64,000 nucleotides of DNA from contig JANPWX010000028.1 in assembly GCA_024734555.1 (NCBI GenBank), positions 2,663,517-2,727,516 of the forward strand, given 5' to 3'. Shown in pieces: positions 20,528 to 33,150 of this stretch. How positions within the stretch are numbered: the stretch's first letter is position 1; each line of letters begins with the position of its first letter. The notes below the pieces were generated by a model. It did no database searches. It was not told the DNA's origin and saw only the letters and a program-made list of their open reading frames with translations. The translations under genes and the position numbers were made by a program. Origin of the DNA: Trochalopteron elliotii (Eukaryota > Chordata > Aves > Passeriformes > Leiothrichidae).

Positions 20528-23500
20528 CTCCCACAGGACAGAATATCTAATTTGGCATGTTAGCAGTATGAATTTGTTCTTGGGACAGGTGGCTACAAGA
20601 GCATCAAGCAGGGCTTTCACTGATACCTGTGCTCTAGAAAGTGCTTTGGGTGACCTTTGCTGTTCAAGAGAACAGTAATAAATTCTGCATAGTGGTCTGA
20701 AGCAGAACCCAGCACAAACCAGTGTGGCAGACACGAGTGCCTGCAGGAGAGTCATGGTTGCAGGAAGGGAGGTTTTGTTCCCAGCATCGCACGGCATCGC
20801 TAAGCCTGACCTACTCTTGTTCCAAGATGACTACTTTAAGCATAAGAGATGCCCCAGGTGACATTCCTCATTTATAAAATTCCCTTTTGTTGGATCAAAT
20901 TTAACATGATCTCCTGTTTCGAATTATCTCTTTGATTAGCTGCAAAGTTTTGATGTCTGCAGGAGGAGAACAATTGCATCAGTGTGCGCTGTCAGCCGGG
21001 ACTTGTGGCTGCTGGGGAGTTGCTAGGATACCTCTCTAAAAGGTACGATTCACTTGATTAACCACCAACCCGGTTTGCATGAGAAATATTTTTCCTATCT
21101 TTGTTTTGTGCTAGCATCAACTGTGCATTAGATGTGCATGTGTGTTTAGAGCAAGCTACAGGTTGATTTTCATGTGTGTCCGTTTCCTCTTTTTGATATT
21201 CAATAAATCCCTCTCTGCTTCACAGCAAAGAATCCAGAGCAGTTATAGTAGCAATTCCAGTAATCTGTAAAATGAACTTTGCTTCCAGAGGGGAACATCA
21301 ACCTAGAGAGCCAAGGGAAGGTTTGACTTTGGATATGCATTTTTTGCATTATAGCTAACGCTTCACTTTGTATCTGTGAAGATGCAAGCGAATTTTTCAT
21401 CTCCTATGTATTGTTCTTTCCCCACTCTGAGCAGGGGGTTGGACCAGATGACCTGCCAAGGTCCCAACCTAAACTATTCTATGATTCTGTCATCCTTGCC
21501 ACATTCCTCTGGTATTAATGCTCCCTTGCAGTGGAAATGCCTTGCACAAAGCTGCTCCATTCTACTTGCACAAAGTTGTCTCAGAACACCTCCTGTGTGC
21601 CCGTCTGTTCCTGAATACAGGAGCGTTGCATTCAGGATGCAAACCCTAACTCAACTCTCTCCGCAGTAGCTGCTTCCTACATGTTTATCTAATGCCTTCT
21701 TTTTACCTTCATTTTCCTATTTCCTGAAACATTTTGTTCAAGCATCAGAACATCTTGCCATCATTTCTGTGAATCCTCCTTTGTCCCACAATTCTTTCTA
21801 CACTTTCCCTCAGACTTCCATAAACTCCTTTTACTGCTTCCACCATGTCTTTCCTCCGATGGACCATCGTTCCTTCCATCTGAGCTGACTTCTGCTCTTC
21901 ATCCCCTAGGCATGACAGCTATGCTCTCCCTACGTTCCCTTTATCTCCTCTCTCACGGTTTCATTCCTCACTCCCAAGCTCCCTACCAGCTGTGTTGTGC
22001 TGTGTTCCTTCTCACCTGTGGGTGGAAGTAGTGCTGCAAGAGGGTAGGGAAGACGCTGGAAAGGGAGGTGACCCTGTTTTGGAGCTGATTTGCCCACACA
22101 TGAGCACTGAGATGTATATGCTGGAGTGCTCTGTCCAGCGAGCAGACATCAAGATATGTGTACCCAGCTGGCCTGGGTACCCAGAGCACAAGGCTTGCCT
22201 GCTCAGTTATCCTCAATTTTCTGTTCACTCTTTTAATTGTGGAGAGTGGCTGGCTTTGGAAGTGCCACTTGTGTCCTTTAGGAGCTGCCCATCTTATCCC
22301 ACCTCTGCAAGCCATTTCCTCACTGTCCTTTCTTGCCTTCTCGAAACTGCCAAGTGTTCCAGGCTGTTCTTCCCAACATCCTCCCTCAGTGGCATGTCTG
22401 TTTTAGTCTGGGTGTAAATCACCCCTGCTATTCCAAGGAACTTAAAGCTGCACATTGCTGTGCTAGGATCTTGATGACCTGCTAATTGGGTGCCTCTGAC
22501 AGCCCTTCTACTGATCCTCCTGCTGCTCCCACATCCCAACCTTCCCAGATGTTTTCCCTTTATGGGAAGTCTTGTTTCCACTGCTGTTCTCTATGCTGTG
22601 ATACATTGGGAGTCATGGGACTTGGGCTCTGTGCTGCTGTGTTGTGCAGAGCTTCTAACGAGCTGTGAGTTTCACAGTTTGCTGCTTAATAATTCTCATG
22701 GTAGCAAGGATGGATAACACAGGTGCTGTAATTCACTAGAGATCACTTAATTACTAGTACTCAGCACGAAAAAATCGTGTTCAGATTGGCAGAGGGCACA
22801 CACTGAACTCCCATACCTGACCTTCCTCTTGCTGTAAAGCTAACTCTGGCTTTGAATTCTCAGTTGAAATCTCTTGAACTGCCAGTGTGAACCAAGCACC
22901 TGAGCCCTGGGGAATGATCTTCATTTAACAAGTAAGCATTAGTTTGACTGGTACGTGGTTTTCCTTGTCTCGTAACCCGTCATGGACAGTAACAACAGCA
23001 CCTGGGTTTCAGAGACATTTTTGACTCAACATGCTCTCTAAACCTACAGGTCTCATGCCACCCATGTGAAAACCCTGAGAAAAAGAGAGGTGAAAGTGAC
23101 CTTCTCTGAGTCACAGTGGCCAGTGGTGGAAGTTAGACTAGGAATTTCCACACTGTCATGCACTGTCCCCAATTTTGTTTGTGTATGGGCATCCTCTATT
23201 CAAGTCTCAGGTATAGTGCAGTTCTGGAATGAGTTCTGTGCAATTTTTTTTTATTGCAGAAAAGCATAAATCTAAGATGGAAACATTCCCAGGATTATTC
23301 TAATGTCTTCTGAAAATCATGGCTCTCTGACATTTTGTTTGTTTCTAGTGACTACACCACAAATGCTGGCACATAAAAATAACATGTGTGAGCAAAGGAT
23401 GTAGCTTGACCTATGTGGTAAGTCACAGGATCCTCCTGATATTATATGTGCAATCCAGTGGGGAAAAAAGCATGGTTAAAGCTTGAGCAACAGTTACAAG

Positions 23501-24079
23501 ATTCACTGGAAATACTTAATTTTAAGCAATATTAATATTTTTATCTTCTCATCAGTTATAAATTACACTCAGGGTCTAGAGTTTCTCCAAAATGTAATCA
23601 AGTAAATCATGATTTTAATGAGTGGCAATCACTAAACCTGGGAATAATTGTCCTGACTTTCTTAGCAGCAAAGCATTGCAATGCCTCTTGAATTCAACAC
23701 GAGATTAATCTTCCTGGTGAAGCAGACTCTTGTCCTGAAATAATGTATACCCCTGTATAAGATCTGCACATCAGTACATTGGAGATCAATAGCTCTTTTC
23801 CTGATTTGGCCAAATGATGGTGCAATCAGCCAGAGCTCAACTGGAAGATTGAAACAAAGTGTGTGTTGCTGTTCAAGGTACTTCATACTTCTTGGAAGGG
23901 AGCATGTTGAATTTTATAAGTGAATCACAAAGTAATTGAAGGCTCCTGATGGCTAAGGCTGAGACAAAGCACTGCTTACCGTGCTCTGGTTGCTTTCTGG
24001 TGCTTCATTCCCGAGTAGCTCTTGTAATCACTGTCTGTGTACCTGCTGCCGTGCTGTGTTATCACACACTCACACAGTG
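20528..24079. other. Intergenic, no gene recognised
   Basis: Apart from a short CR1 tail at 21428-21492, I see no element or gene. The ORFs here are short, mutually overlapping on both strands, and show no known domain. Confidence 0.6.
21428..21492 (+). mobile_element. CR1 LINE 3' tail fragment
   Basis: It reads 'agcagggggttggaccagat', then 'gacctgccaaggtcccaacc', then 'attctatgattctg'. This is the diagnostic CR1 3' end with its octamer tail. Only the last 65 or so bases are present, an extreme 5' truncation. Confidence 0.85.
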
Positions 24080-24220
24080 GGCAAGGTTGGAAGGCACCGC
24101 AGTGGGTCACCAGGTCCAACCTCCCTGCTCAGGCTGGGTCATCAGACACCACATTGCACAGGATTGCATCCAGATGGTTCTCAAGGAAGGCTCCACAATC
24201 TCTCTGTGCAAGAATTATTT
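24080..24220 (-). mobile_element. CR1 LINE 3'-end fragment, reverse orientation
   Basis: It reads 'ggcaaggttggaaggcacc', 'caccaggtccaacctccctg', 'cacaggattgcatccag' and 'ggctccacaatctctctg'. This is the reverse complement of the CR1 3' region. The octamer tail is lost or replaced by a CACACA-like stretch at about 24062-24078. Confidence 0.82.
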
Positions 24221-27200
24221 AGCTCAGATTAAAGTTTTATGAAATATACCATGGTCCACTTTCCCTTGTGCAGAATGTCCTGCTAGTTCGATGTACCTTT
24301 CTTTCCTTAGCCATGATCTGAGTCTTTGTCCCAACATTTACTTTTTTTGGGACAAGGATGCCTTCTCACCATAAGCAATAAATGTTTGAAAAAAGCTTTC
24401 CACAGGCTTCTTTCCCAAATTCAGAAGAGATACTAATGACTCTGCATTTTGTCATCTTACAGATTATTTAAGTTTTTGCACATAGACGGTTGCTGGGCTG
24501 TTCCATGGCTGCATGGGCAGTGGGTGCCACAGCTGTGAAGCTTTCCTGTGTATCAGAGGAGTTCCCTTTAGAGGGCACCATTGACTTCCCTGAAGCCTAC
24601 GTTGATGTTTGTGCTTGCTGTTAATGAGGCTTGTTACCCCTCTGCGGTACGTATTTTTTTGCTCTAAATATTTTGGGTGCTCTAGGCTACTGTACATTAT
24701 CTACTGTGTGAAAATAACTGACATAAAATGCACCTTGTAATAGACATCTGAGGCCTTGGATGTGATAATTTTCTCAGCCACCATGCAAAATGCTGGAAGG
24801 AACATAACACTCCAGGATGCTGAACTGTGTCTTCTCACAAAGGCTTTAAGAGGAGTGGAAGGCTCGGCTTCAAAATATAGAGGCCAGCACAAAAGTGAGT
24901 GTTCACTTCTACTGTGTGGTCTGGGAGATGCAGGTTCTCCCATCCTGTGTGACTGGATCTGCAGAGATGTAGTAGATTCTCCTTCCCTACATATGTAGCT
25001 GTTTCACAGCAGATGGGATGTTTCAGCAGTCAGATACTTCATTTCATCTTCCTCTCTCCCACGCTCAGTTTCTTTCTTTGTATGCTGTCCCTAAGGTGGG
25101 CAGGACATGGCTGCATGGTCATCTTACTTCATAAAGTGGTACTAAATGAACACAGCTTGAGGAGGTTGGTTGTGCCATGAGTTACCTTCTAGAATAAAGG
25201 AAGTTGCTTTTAAATTTTTTAATCTACATTTCTGCTTCTTATCTTTAATGAAGAAGTACAGATATTAAAGAGGTATAGAAAATGCCTGCTGTAGTCTCAC
25301 AGCTTCAGGCAATGCATGGTTCAAGGGAAGTCCACAGTGATGTAAGCAGGATAATTGTGAAAATAAATGTCTGCTCCACAACAAAAAATGAGATCTAATT
25401 TTAGAATTGAACGCTCAAAAGGATGTAACTCATTTTTCCAGACAATTATTGTAATTTTATGAGGAACATCCAACAAAACAGTCATTCAGATGCTTACCTG
25501 GTCTCTCACTCCTTATTATCACTTATATCCTCTTCTGTGCAATTGCATCAACATGGTCCTCATACTGTGGGTTTATATTTTCTATTTATGCAGTTAATTA
25601 ACTGCAGGGCTGCCTGAGCCTTTCTCTAATATTGCAGATGACTGAGGACTGTTCAGTGTTTGCAGCATCTGAGCTGGAATTGTGATCATGCTCATCACGT
25701 TGTCTTCTTCACTGGCCTGAAAGGTGCCCGTGGCCCACTGTGGAGCTGATACAGACAGAGGGGCAGCACTGGGCTGGAGGATGAGGAAAAGCCTGGGTGA
25801 GGGTGCAAAAGCCATCCTTTGGAGAATTGGTATGGCAAGCACTGTGGAGCTGTCATAGGGCAGAAGCTGGAAGGCAGCCCAGGAGATGTCCCTAGGTGTG
25901 TAATCCTGTGAATCTCACCAACCCATCACCTACCTCTTTTTCCATCCCTGTCACTGGTGATTTTCATAACACCCTGCGGATTAAACCTCTTATTCAGCAA
26001 ACTCAACATAAATTTATTTTGTGTTAGTGGCACTTACTGTTAAACTGTTGCACCTCTATCCCCAAAAGCTTTTCAACCTCACTCTTGCAAGGCACTGAAA
26101 ACATCAAATCTCTTCTGACATGTTACAAAATATCTTTTTTTTTTTTTTTATTTCCTAGTTAAATCAGCAGAGCCAAGTTGGAAGAAAAATCTAGTTCTAC
26201 CAAATTTCTAGTTTATTTATGTAGTCATTGATGGCAGGCATGTTTACATCTCTGTGATCCTAAACCTTAGGGAATTGCATTTCATTTCAGGGCTGCTGGG
26301 TCTGCAAATCCCATGAGATTTTTAGCTTTGATTTAAAAATAAACAGGGTAGGTTTTTTCCTATGGTTGTGGAGCAAACCTTGAAAATAGAAGTTGGAGGC
26401 CTCAAAAAAAAAGAAAATAAAGCACATTTAAGAGATAAAAATATATGATTAAATAATAAAAGTTTCCAAGTGCATATTTCATCTTGTACCTTAAAAAAAT
26501 CATTTTCATGACAGAAGGTGACAATTCATGGTTTTGGATTTCCTTAGAAAAATGTTTCTTCAAGTCCCCATCAAGATGATCACAAGTTTCAGGCTGGAAT
26601 ACACCATTACACTGAATGCTGTGCTCTTCCTATGTAAGAAAGGATGTAGCCAATTAAATAAATATATATTATTGGTATCTCCACCCTACAGGAGGAGAAC
26701 AAATACACAGAATCTGACTCTTCCACAGCTCCTGGCTCCCAGGTACCTTAAGGGAGCTGTGCAGTTACTACACCCACTTTGTCCAGTTTCGGACTTGAAG
26801 GACCATATTTTAATCTTAGCTCACATGGGAGCCAATGGGGTTGGTGACAACCTCTCTGAAATCACACATGCTTTGTACATTTATTCGTCCCTCTTCAAAA
26901 AGGTGAGAACACTGGTGTGTCTCAAAGTATTACGAGTTAACTTCGAAGTCACTGTAACCCTTTCTGAAATCTCCCTCCTCTCACAGTTCAGTGGTCTGAG
27001 ACACGTCAGAGTTGCAAGCATTCCAGTTTGTACAATCCAAATTCAAATGAAATCAGTTACCTGGTGATCTCAGATGTTTCGCCTGCTCTGTTTCAAAACC
27101 GTTTGTAAAACACTTGACTCCCAAACCAAGTTCAAGAGCACTCAAGCACCTGATCTGCAGGGAAAGCAGTGGACAGTGCTTTCCTGACTTGTGGCTCCTG

Positions 27201-29689
27201 AGGCCACAAGTGTGGAGCACCTCTGCGTGAGAAGGGCCCTGCAGGCTGCAGCAGCGTGTGGGTGGAACACAGATGCTGTAAGTGATAACCTGTGTTTATC
27301 TCATTACCTTGCTGCTCATAGTGATCCTTCATGGGATGAGCTGGTTCCCAGCTGTCAAAACACAGAACTAGCAAAGCAGAAGGTGGCCACAGACACAAAC
27401 TAAACCTCAGCCTGGTGTTGGTTCTTGCCCTTTCTGAGCAGTTCCCTGCCACAGGCTCAGCTATAGCATAAAAAAGAAAAATACTTGGCACCCTGGATGC
27501 CTTAGGCTCCAAATTCACCCTTCTACCGTAAAATTGCTTAGGTAATTCCAGTCCTCAAATGAATTCATATAGCAGCTGTGAGAGAGGCTTTCAGCAGCAG
27601 AGGAGAAGGATGCTTCTCTTCTCACAAGTACACTTTTGGCTCTCATCTTTCTGGAGGCTTGCCCCAAACAGAGCAGTACTTCACCTGCTTCAGCCTGAGA
27701 GAGGTTTTCTACAAAAGGTGTGTTCTCCTGATCTTCCTCTTCTGAAGTTACTGTCAGTGCTGCCCCTGGATGGTCTGTAGCCATTGATGCAAAAATCATT
27801 AAATTTTTCCTCTGTCACTATGTCTATAATGGGTTCTGCTTGAATTTTAAGCTAGACTTGCCTTTCCAAAACACAATTGACTTATTCCCTGGAAAGTCCA
27901 TATTCAGCACTATTTTCTTTATTTAAATGGAGACTGTAGTTAATACAGTAACAGAGTTGCATCTTTCACTTTTTCTAAAAATTTTCTTTTTACTCCATTT
28001 TATAGTCTTCTATAATTTTCATGCAATGTGTAGATGACCAACACCTAGACCTCTATTTCAGTGTAACAGCAGAGAAGCAGAAGGCACCTCTTCATCATAA
28101 AACCCAGTCCTGCAGTCAGACAAAGGAACCTGTCATCTCGTCCTTAAATTAAGCTGAATTATCTCAGTTTTAGGACTGAATTGTCTGTTGCTTGTGCTGC
28201 CTTCTAGAAAGCCATTCTCACAACTTTAGTGACAAGAAAGCCTCTGATTGTCAAAATTACTTAAATGGTACTCTGTTTTCCCACTGACTCTAAGGTATTT
28301 CTGAAAGAGGCTACTCTTGCTTTGCTTTGTGATGCTAAGTCAAGTTCCCCTTATCTCCTCTGGAAACACGGCTCTGTATCCCCTTTTCTGTCCATATACC
28401 CTCCAAATTTGTATGAAGTCCTTTCCCTATAAGCTTCTCAGGCAGAGGTAAATTGGTGCAGGTGTCTGCTAGAATCATTATAAAATATTATTTTGAGTTG
28501 AGTTTGATACATGGATGTGACCAGCTTCAAAACTAAGGGAGCTAAGATCCAGGCATGTGATCCGTGCTTCATCTCTTTATAATGAATAATTATTATGTAT
28601 TATTGATTTCTTATCAGTTATTGTAGTTTACAGTATTTTGCTCAAAACACTAATGAAAATGTGGCTGCAGCTATACTAAAATTCTGTGACAGTTATTCAA
28701 ATATAATGAAATTTGTCATCCAATATATTGCTAATAACTGATGGGACCTACACAATCCCTGTAATTTTCAGCTTTGTGGGCTAACTGCCTTTCACGCCTA
28801 GCAAACGTGAAGGCAAAGGACAGTTATGATGATGGATAATTTCCCATTGTTTCTATTGAGGACAGGAATGTTCTTATTTAAGCAAATGGTGTTAAATACA
28901 AAAGGCATAGAAGCTCTTGCTTCTACTCAGTGTGGCATGCCTTACAAATTTAAAAAGAGTGTTAATCTTTTAAGCCATCACTTTACCCTGAAGCTTCAGG
29001 ATTAGCTCACCATCTAGTGTGACTCTTTAGTTTCTTTTCCTTTTCCCAGGATGCAATCTCTGCTCCTATAAGGACAAATGTTCTTTTTCGAAGTATGTAA
29101 CTATTTGGCTTCACTGTAAATTAATTCTCTTTGCTTGTTTGTGCTCAGTTTATTGCATCTGCTAGATGGAACACCAGTCCTTTTTTTGTTGTTGTTTAAC
29201 AATCCTCATGGTTTTGTTTTATGTACAAACTTTATGAACAGTATTATATATGCTCCCAGTTCACTGATACAAGTTAAATAATGGGAAGACACAGGGCAAT
29301 GCACTAAAAATACGTTTCCTTAGTAAGAATTTCCCAGGAATGCTTCTCTTTGAGATCAGTCAGTTGACTGGTTTTATCATCTACTGCCTTTGTGATGATT
29401 TAGCAAAGATGTAGTCTATACTAATCAATATTTCCTACACATATATACATGTATTTGATATATTGGATTGGCATTTAGACATTTATCAACCAAATCTGTG
29501 ACACTACTGAAAAGATATTGAATTACTTTGGAAAAAGACTTTGTTTTCTTATTTTCTTACTGGTATTGATTGTTCACCTCTCCTGTAATTTGTTTAATAA
29601 TGAAATCCCATATATACCCTTCTGTTAAATTTGCTAGAACTGATGTTAGGCTGACAGAAGAATGGTTAATTTGGTAATCTTTTCAATGC
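24221..29689. other. Intergenic, no gene recognised
   Basis: It contains a T15 run at 26135-26149 and an imperfect hairpin at 28782-28826. A 179-codon plus-strand ORF at 26528-27067 has no recognised similarity. No RNA gene was identified. Confidence 0.6.
28782..28826. repeat. Imperfect hairpin
   Basis: TAACTG at 28782-28787 pairs with CAGTTA at 28821-28826. Inside, GCCTTTCACG pairs with CGTGAAGGC, with one unpaired T, around a 9-nt loop. The 3' side has an extra AAAGGA-type bulge. Its significance is unknown. Confidence 0.55.
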
Positions 29690-30405
29690 CTTTGACATAC
29701 AAAAACACACTGAGAGCAGCTCTGTAGAGAAAGATTTAGTGACTCTCATGAATATAAAAGAGGACACAAGCCAACAGTGTGGACTTGCAACCCAGAAAGT
29801 TGACCACATCCTGGATGCATCCAAAGAGGAGTGGCCAGCAGGCTGAGGGAGTTGATTCTCCCCCTGTACTTTTGACACCCTACTTGGAATGCTGCATCCA
29901 GGTCTGAAGTCCTCAGCATGAAATAGACATGGAGCTGTTAGAGCAGGTTCATAGAAGGGCCACAAAGATATTCAAAGAGCTGGAACTTCTATGCAGACAG
30001 GCAGAGAGATCTGGGACTGTTTGGCCTTGAAAAGAGAAGGTTTCAGGGGCACCTTAGAGCAGCCTTTCAGTATCTAAAGGGGGCTTATATAAAGACTGAG
30101 AGTGACTTTTTGCACAGGCAGTTAGTGACAGGACAAGTGGGAAAAGTTTTAACCTGAAAGAGAAGAGATTTAGTTTGGATGTCAGAAAGAAATTTTTGAC
30201 TGTGAGGGTGGTGATACCCTGGCACAGGTTGCCTGGTGAAGCTGTGGATACCCTATCCTTGGAAGTGTTCAAGACCAGGTTGGACAGGGCTTGGAGCAAC
30301 CTGGTCTAGTGGGAGGTGTCCCTGCCCATGGCAGGGGGATTGGAACCAGATGATCCTTGAGGTCTCTCCCAACCCAGACAATTATATCATTCTATGATAC
30401 ATTCT
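29690..30405 (+). mobile_element. CR1 LINE, about 0.7 kb 5'-truncated copy
   Basis: This is the longest CR1 copy in the window. The 5' two thirds correspond to the last part of CR1 ORF2, now broken by stops and frameshifts. Recognisable stretches are 'ggagtggccagcaggctgag', 'gttagagcaggttcatagaa' and 'ttagagcagcctttcagtat'. They are followed by the 3' UTR ('ggtgtccctgcccatggcag', 'ggaaccagatgatccttgag') and the tail 'tcattctatgata'. The copy cannot encode a working protein. Its 5' border is approximate. Confidence 0.9.
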
Positions 30406-31436
30406 TGTGTGTAACTACTTTTTTCCATCTTGCTTGTCTTACTTTTAAAGACAATATTTAAAGACAATATATTTTAAAATATATGTCTCAAAATATAGTT
30501 GCTGTTGGCATAAACCAGCATATTTCCTATTGCCTTCTTTTCAGTTTGGGAGAGGATGAGTCTATCAAAGTGTTTTTCTAAAATCAGATGTAAAAACATA
30601 AATGAATTATCCAGAACAGAAAGAGCAATATGTATTTGTATACTAACTATTTCCAGGAAGCATCCTTTAGTGATGATAGAATTAATTCCTTTTGCTTCTC
30701 TTCATCTTGTGGGTACAATTGTTGCTGCTGTGCTTTTACACTGATGCTTCTCCACTGTGACACAGTCTTCTTTCTTCATTAATTTCAGGTGACTGCTGCT
30801 CTTGTCTCTTTTCTCAGCATCTTTTGTAGCTATTTACAGACTGAGAAGGTTGGTTTGCTCTCTTCAGACTTACTTTGACTAGTCCTGGCAAGATCCCATA
30901 TTTGTTTATCTGTGGAAATGGTTGGGATCTCATTGCCTTTCTCATCAAACCATAGTGAGGTTTCCCTTTCACATGTCTCAGACAACTGAGAAGCTGAGAA
31001 CTAGAGAGGGCTAGAAGACAGTTTTCCCTTGCTGCAAAATTATTTCAGATTTCAAAAGCTGTCCTATCCTATTCTGGGACAAATATTTTTCCAGATACTT
31101 TACATTTACAGACAGGTTGAAAGAGCTGCGGGTGGTTTGGGGTACAGCACATGTATGCAGACTCTGCCACCTTCATCCAGGGCAGGAATTTGGTCTGTCC
31201 TCTGCAAGGCCCACTAGGCAGCTCTGAGAAGAAGGAGGTATAGATTAAGAAACCTGAGTTTAGGAATCTGACTGTAGGTTGTAGAAACATATCAGACATG
31301 TGAGCTTCTTCAGCTGGTGGGTATCAATGGAGCCAGTTCAACTCCCTCTGAAACAGGTCCCCTGTGCCAAGTCAGACAAACTGCATTGATCCACTGCTTG
31401 ATTCAGTCACCTACACATGGGGCTTTGAAACGCTGT

Positions 31437-31468
31437 GTTGCCTTGCCTCGCTTTGCAAGGCAAGCAAC
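31437..31468. repeat. Short hairpin
   Basis: GTTGCCTTGCC (31437-31447) pairs with GGCAAGCAAC (31459-31468), with a one-base bulge and an 11-nt loop. Confidence 0.6.
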
Positions 31469-31800
31469 CTCTCTACCTCCTGTGTCAGGTCTATGAGCTC
31501 TATGTAACCCTTGCATTAAATAAACATCCCCAAGTGTCATTGGGCAGGAACTTTGACCTGAATCCAGCACCTCTAAGTCAAGTAAAGAATAGATTTCTTT
31601 CTCTGGTTGGTAGATATGTCAGTTATAGTAAGTGGAACAGCATGGATAGCTGAGGAGAATTTGTTAGAGTGGGAGAAGGATCAGGGTAAGCAGTGCCTGC
31701 ATCCCAAAAGCTATTGAATATTGCCAGAGGAGCCATTGCTATAGTTCATTAATAGTAGAATATTTTGGGGGAAAAAAGTTTGATAGCAGACACATTCCAG

Positions 31801-31860
31801 AAAACAAAACAAACAAACAAACAAGCCCCCAAAAAACCAAACAACAAAACAAAACAAAAA
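31801..31860. repeat. CAAA/CAAAA-rich low-complexity tract
   Basis: About 60 bases made almost only of A and C, as repeated AAAC and AAAAC units interrupted by a C5 run. It is a degenerate microsatellite. Confidence 0.85.
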
Positions 31861-33150
31861 TCCACATGGAAAATTCATGACCTGATGTTCCTGATCAACA
31901 CACTTGGAGTACAGTTCATGCTCAGAGCATTGCTGAGAGTCTGGTTTCCTTTCAGCCACCTGACTGTTCTCATGGCATGTGAGGTTGAAGAGCTGGGCTC
32001 ACATTTATCTGCCTGCCTGGACTGCAGCTCTGCCTTTGGGGGAATTGCTGAGCTGTGTCCCTTCCTGCCTCTATCCACTGCAGCTGGCCCTGCAGCAGGA
32101 AGCTGTCCTGCAGAGGAGTCCCTCCAGGCAGGGACCACTTAAACCTCCACAAGGGAAGAACACACACAGGCAGTGGAGGATGAGGAGGTGAGTCTGCTGT
32201 GGCACACAGGTGCTCTGCCAAGGAGATAAGAAGGCTCCTTTTGAAAGACAAAGTTGAAATGCTCACCTCTGTGTCCCTTACAGCTCCATGGCTGGCACTT
32301 TTGCAGAGACTATTTGGAGCCTCTCTCTGCTTCCTGTCTCCACTTTACTACTTAAGATGGAATTTTGGAGATAAGTCTTATACTTCTAAAATCCCACTTT
32401 ATGTATTGTCATCCTTAGAAATGTTGGTGTGTTTTCTCTGGCTTAATTACACTATGAAATGCACAAGACCACTTCTCACATCCTCTTACCAGGCATGATT
32501 ATTTTAATGGACAAGGAGAAAATGCAAACACTTTGCTTGGATTGACAGAGTGTTGAAGTGATCTCAGATTTTCTCTGTTGTGATTCTTTATTAATTAAGC
32601 AGTGATTTCTGTATGTAATTCTTCAAGTTCAACACCATTCTTCATCCCCTGTTGAAATTACTCTGCTTTTAAGGCTTCTGAGTCCAAAATAGCCTGGGTG
32701 CTGCAGGTTAAAACACATCTTTTTTTCTTCTTTTTCTTTCCCCTCTCCTTTCTTGTTGTCTGGGATGAAAAGCTTTGGATAAAAATGTTTAGGATGTTAT
32801 CAGCCCCAATACACTGCTATTACATATCCACCTACCCCAGTGCAAGTCCTTTCAATGTTACTACTTGGCTTCAGTTCTCTGTTAACCATAAGGACATAAG
32901 GACAGTTTTGGGTTTGTGTTTTTGAGGGTTGAATAAACTCATCATCTTCCTACATCTATCCCCCAGCAAATATGGAGTTTCCACTTTCAGAAATTCTTTT
33001 TGATATCTTGGCTAACAAAACTGCCTAATTCCTGATTTTATTAACAGGGAATATTTACAGAATGCCAAATCTCTTCCAAGGTCCTTCATTGAAGTTCTTA
33101 ATTAATATTGAGGCTTGGAAGACTGCATGTGCTCCAGGTCACCCAGTGTA

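Noticed and set aside
20073..20534. 153-codon minus-strand ORF
   Set aside because: It lies almost entirely inside the LTR and has no recognised domain.
20510..20797. Minus-strand ORF next to the LTR as a retroviral env remnant
   Set aside because: It has a hydrophobic stretch and several Cys, but no recognisable env motif, no polypurine tract, and the LTR appears to be solo.
21992..22717. Cluster of overlapping ORFs of 60-141 codons on both strands
   Set aside because: Slightly GC-richer DNA gives long chance frames; there is no shared domain, splice pattern or start context.
31500..31600. Another LTR around the AATAAA near 31518
   Set aside because: No TATA box in place, no TG...CA ends and no flanking duplication could be found.
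31765..32498. Overlapping ORFs around 32 kb
   Set aside because: One starts in the CAAA repeat and the others run in several frames on both strands; no homology was recognised.
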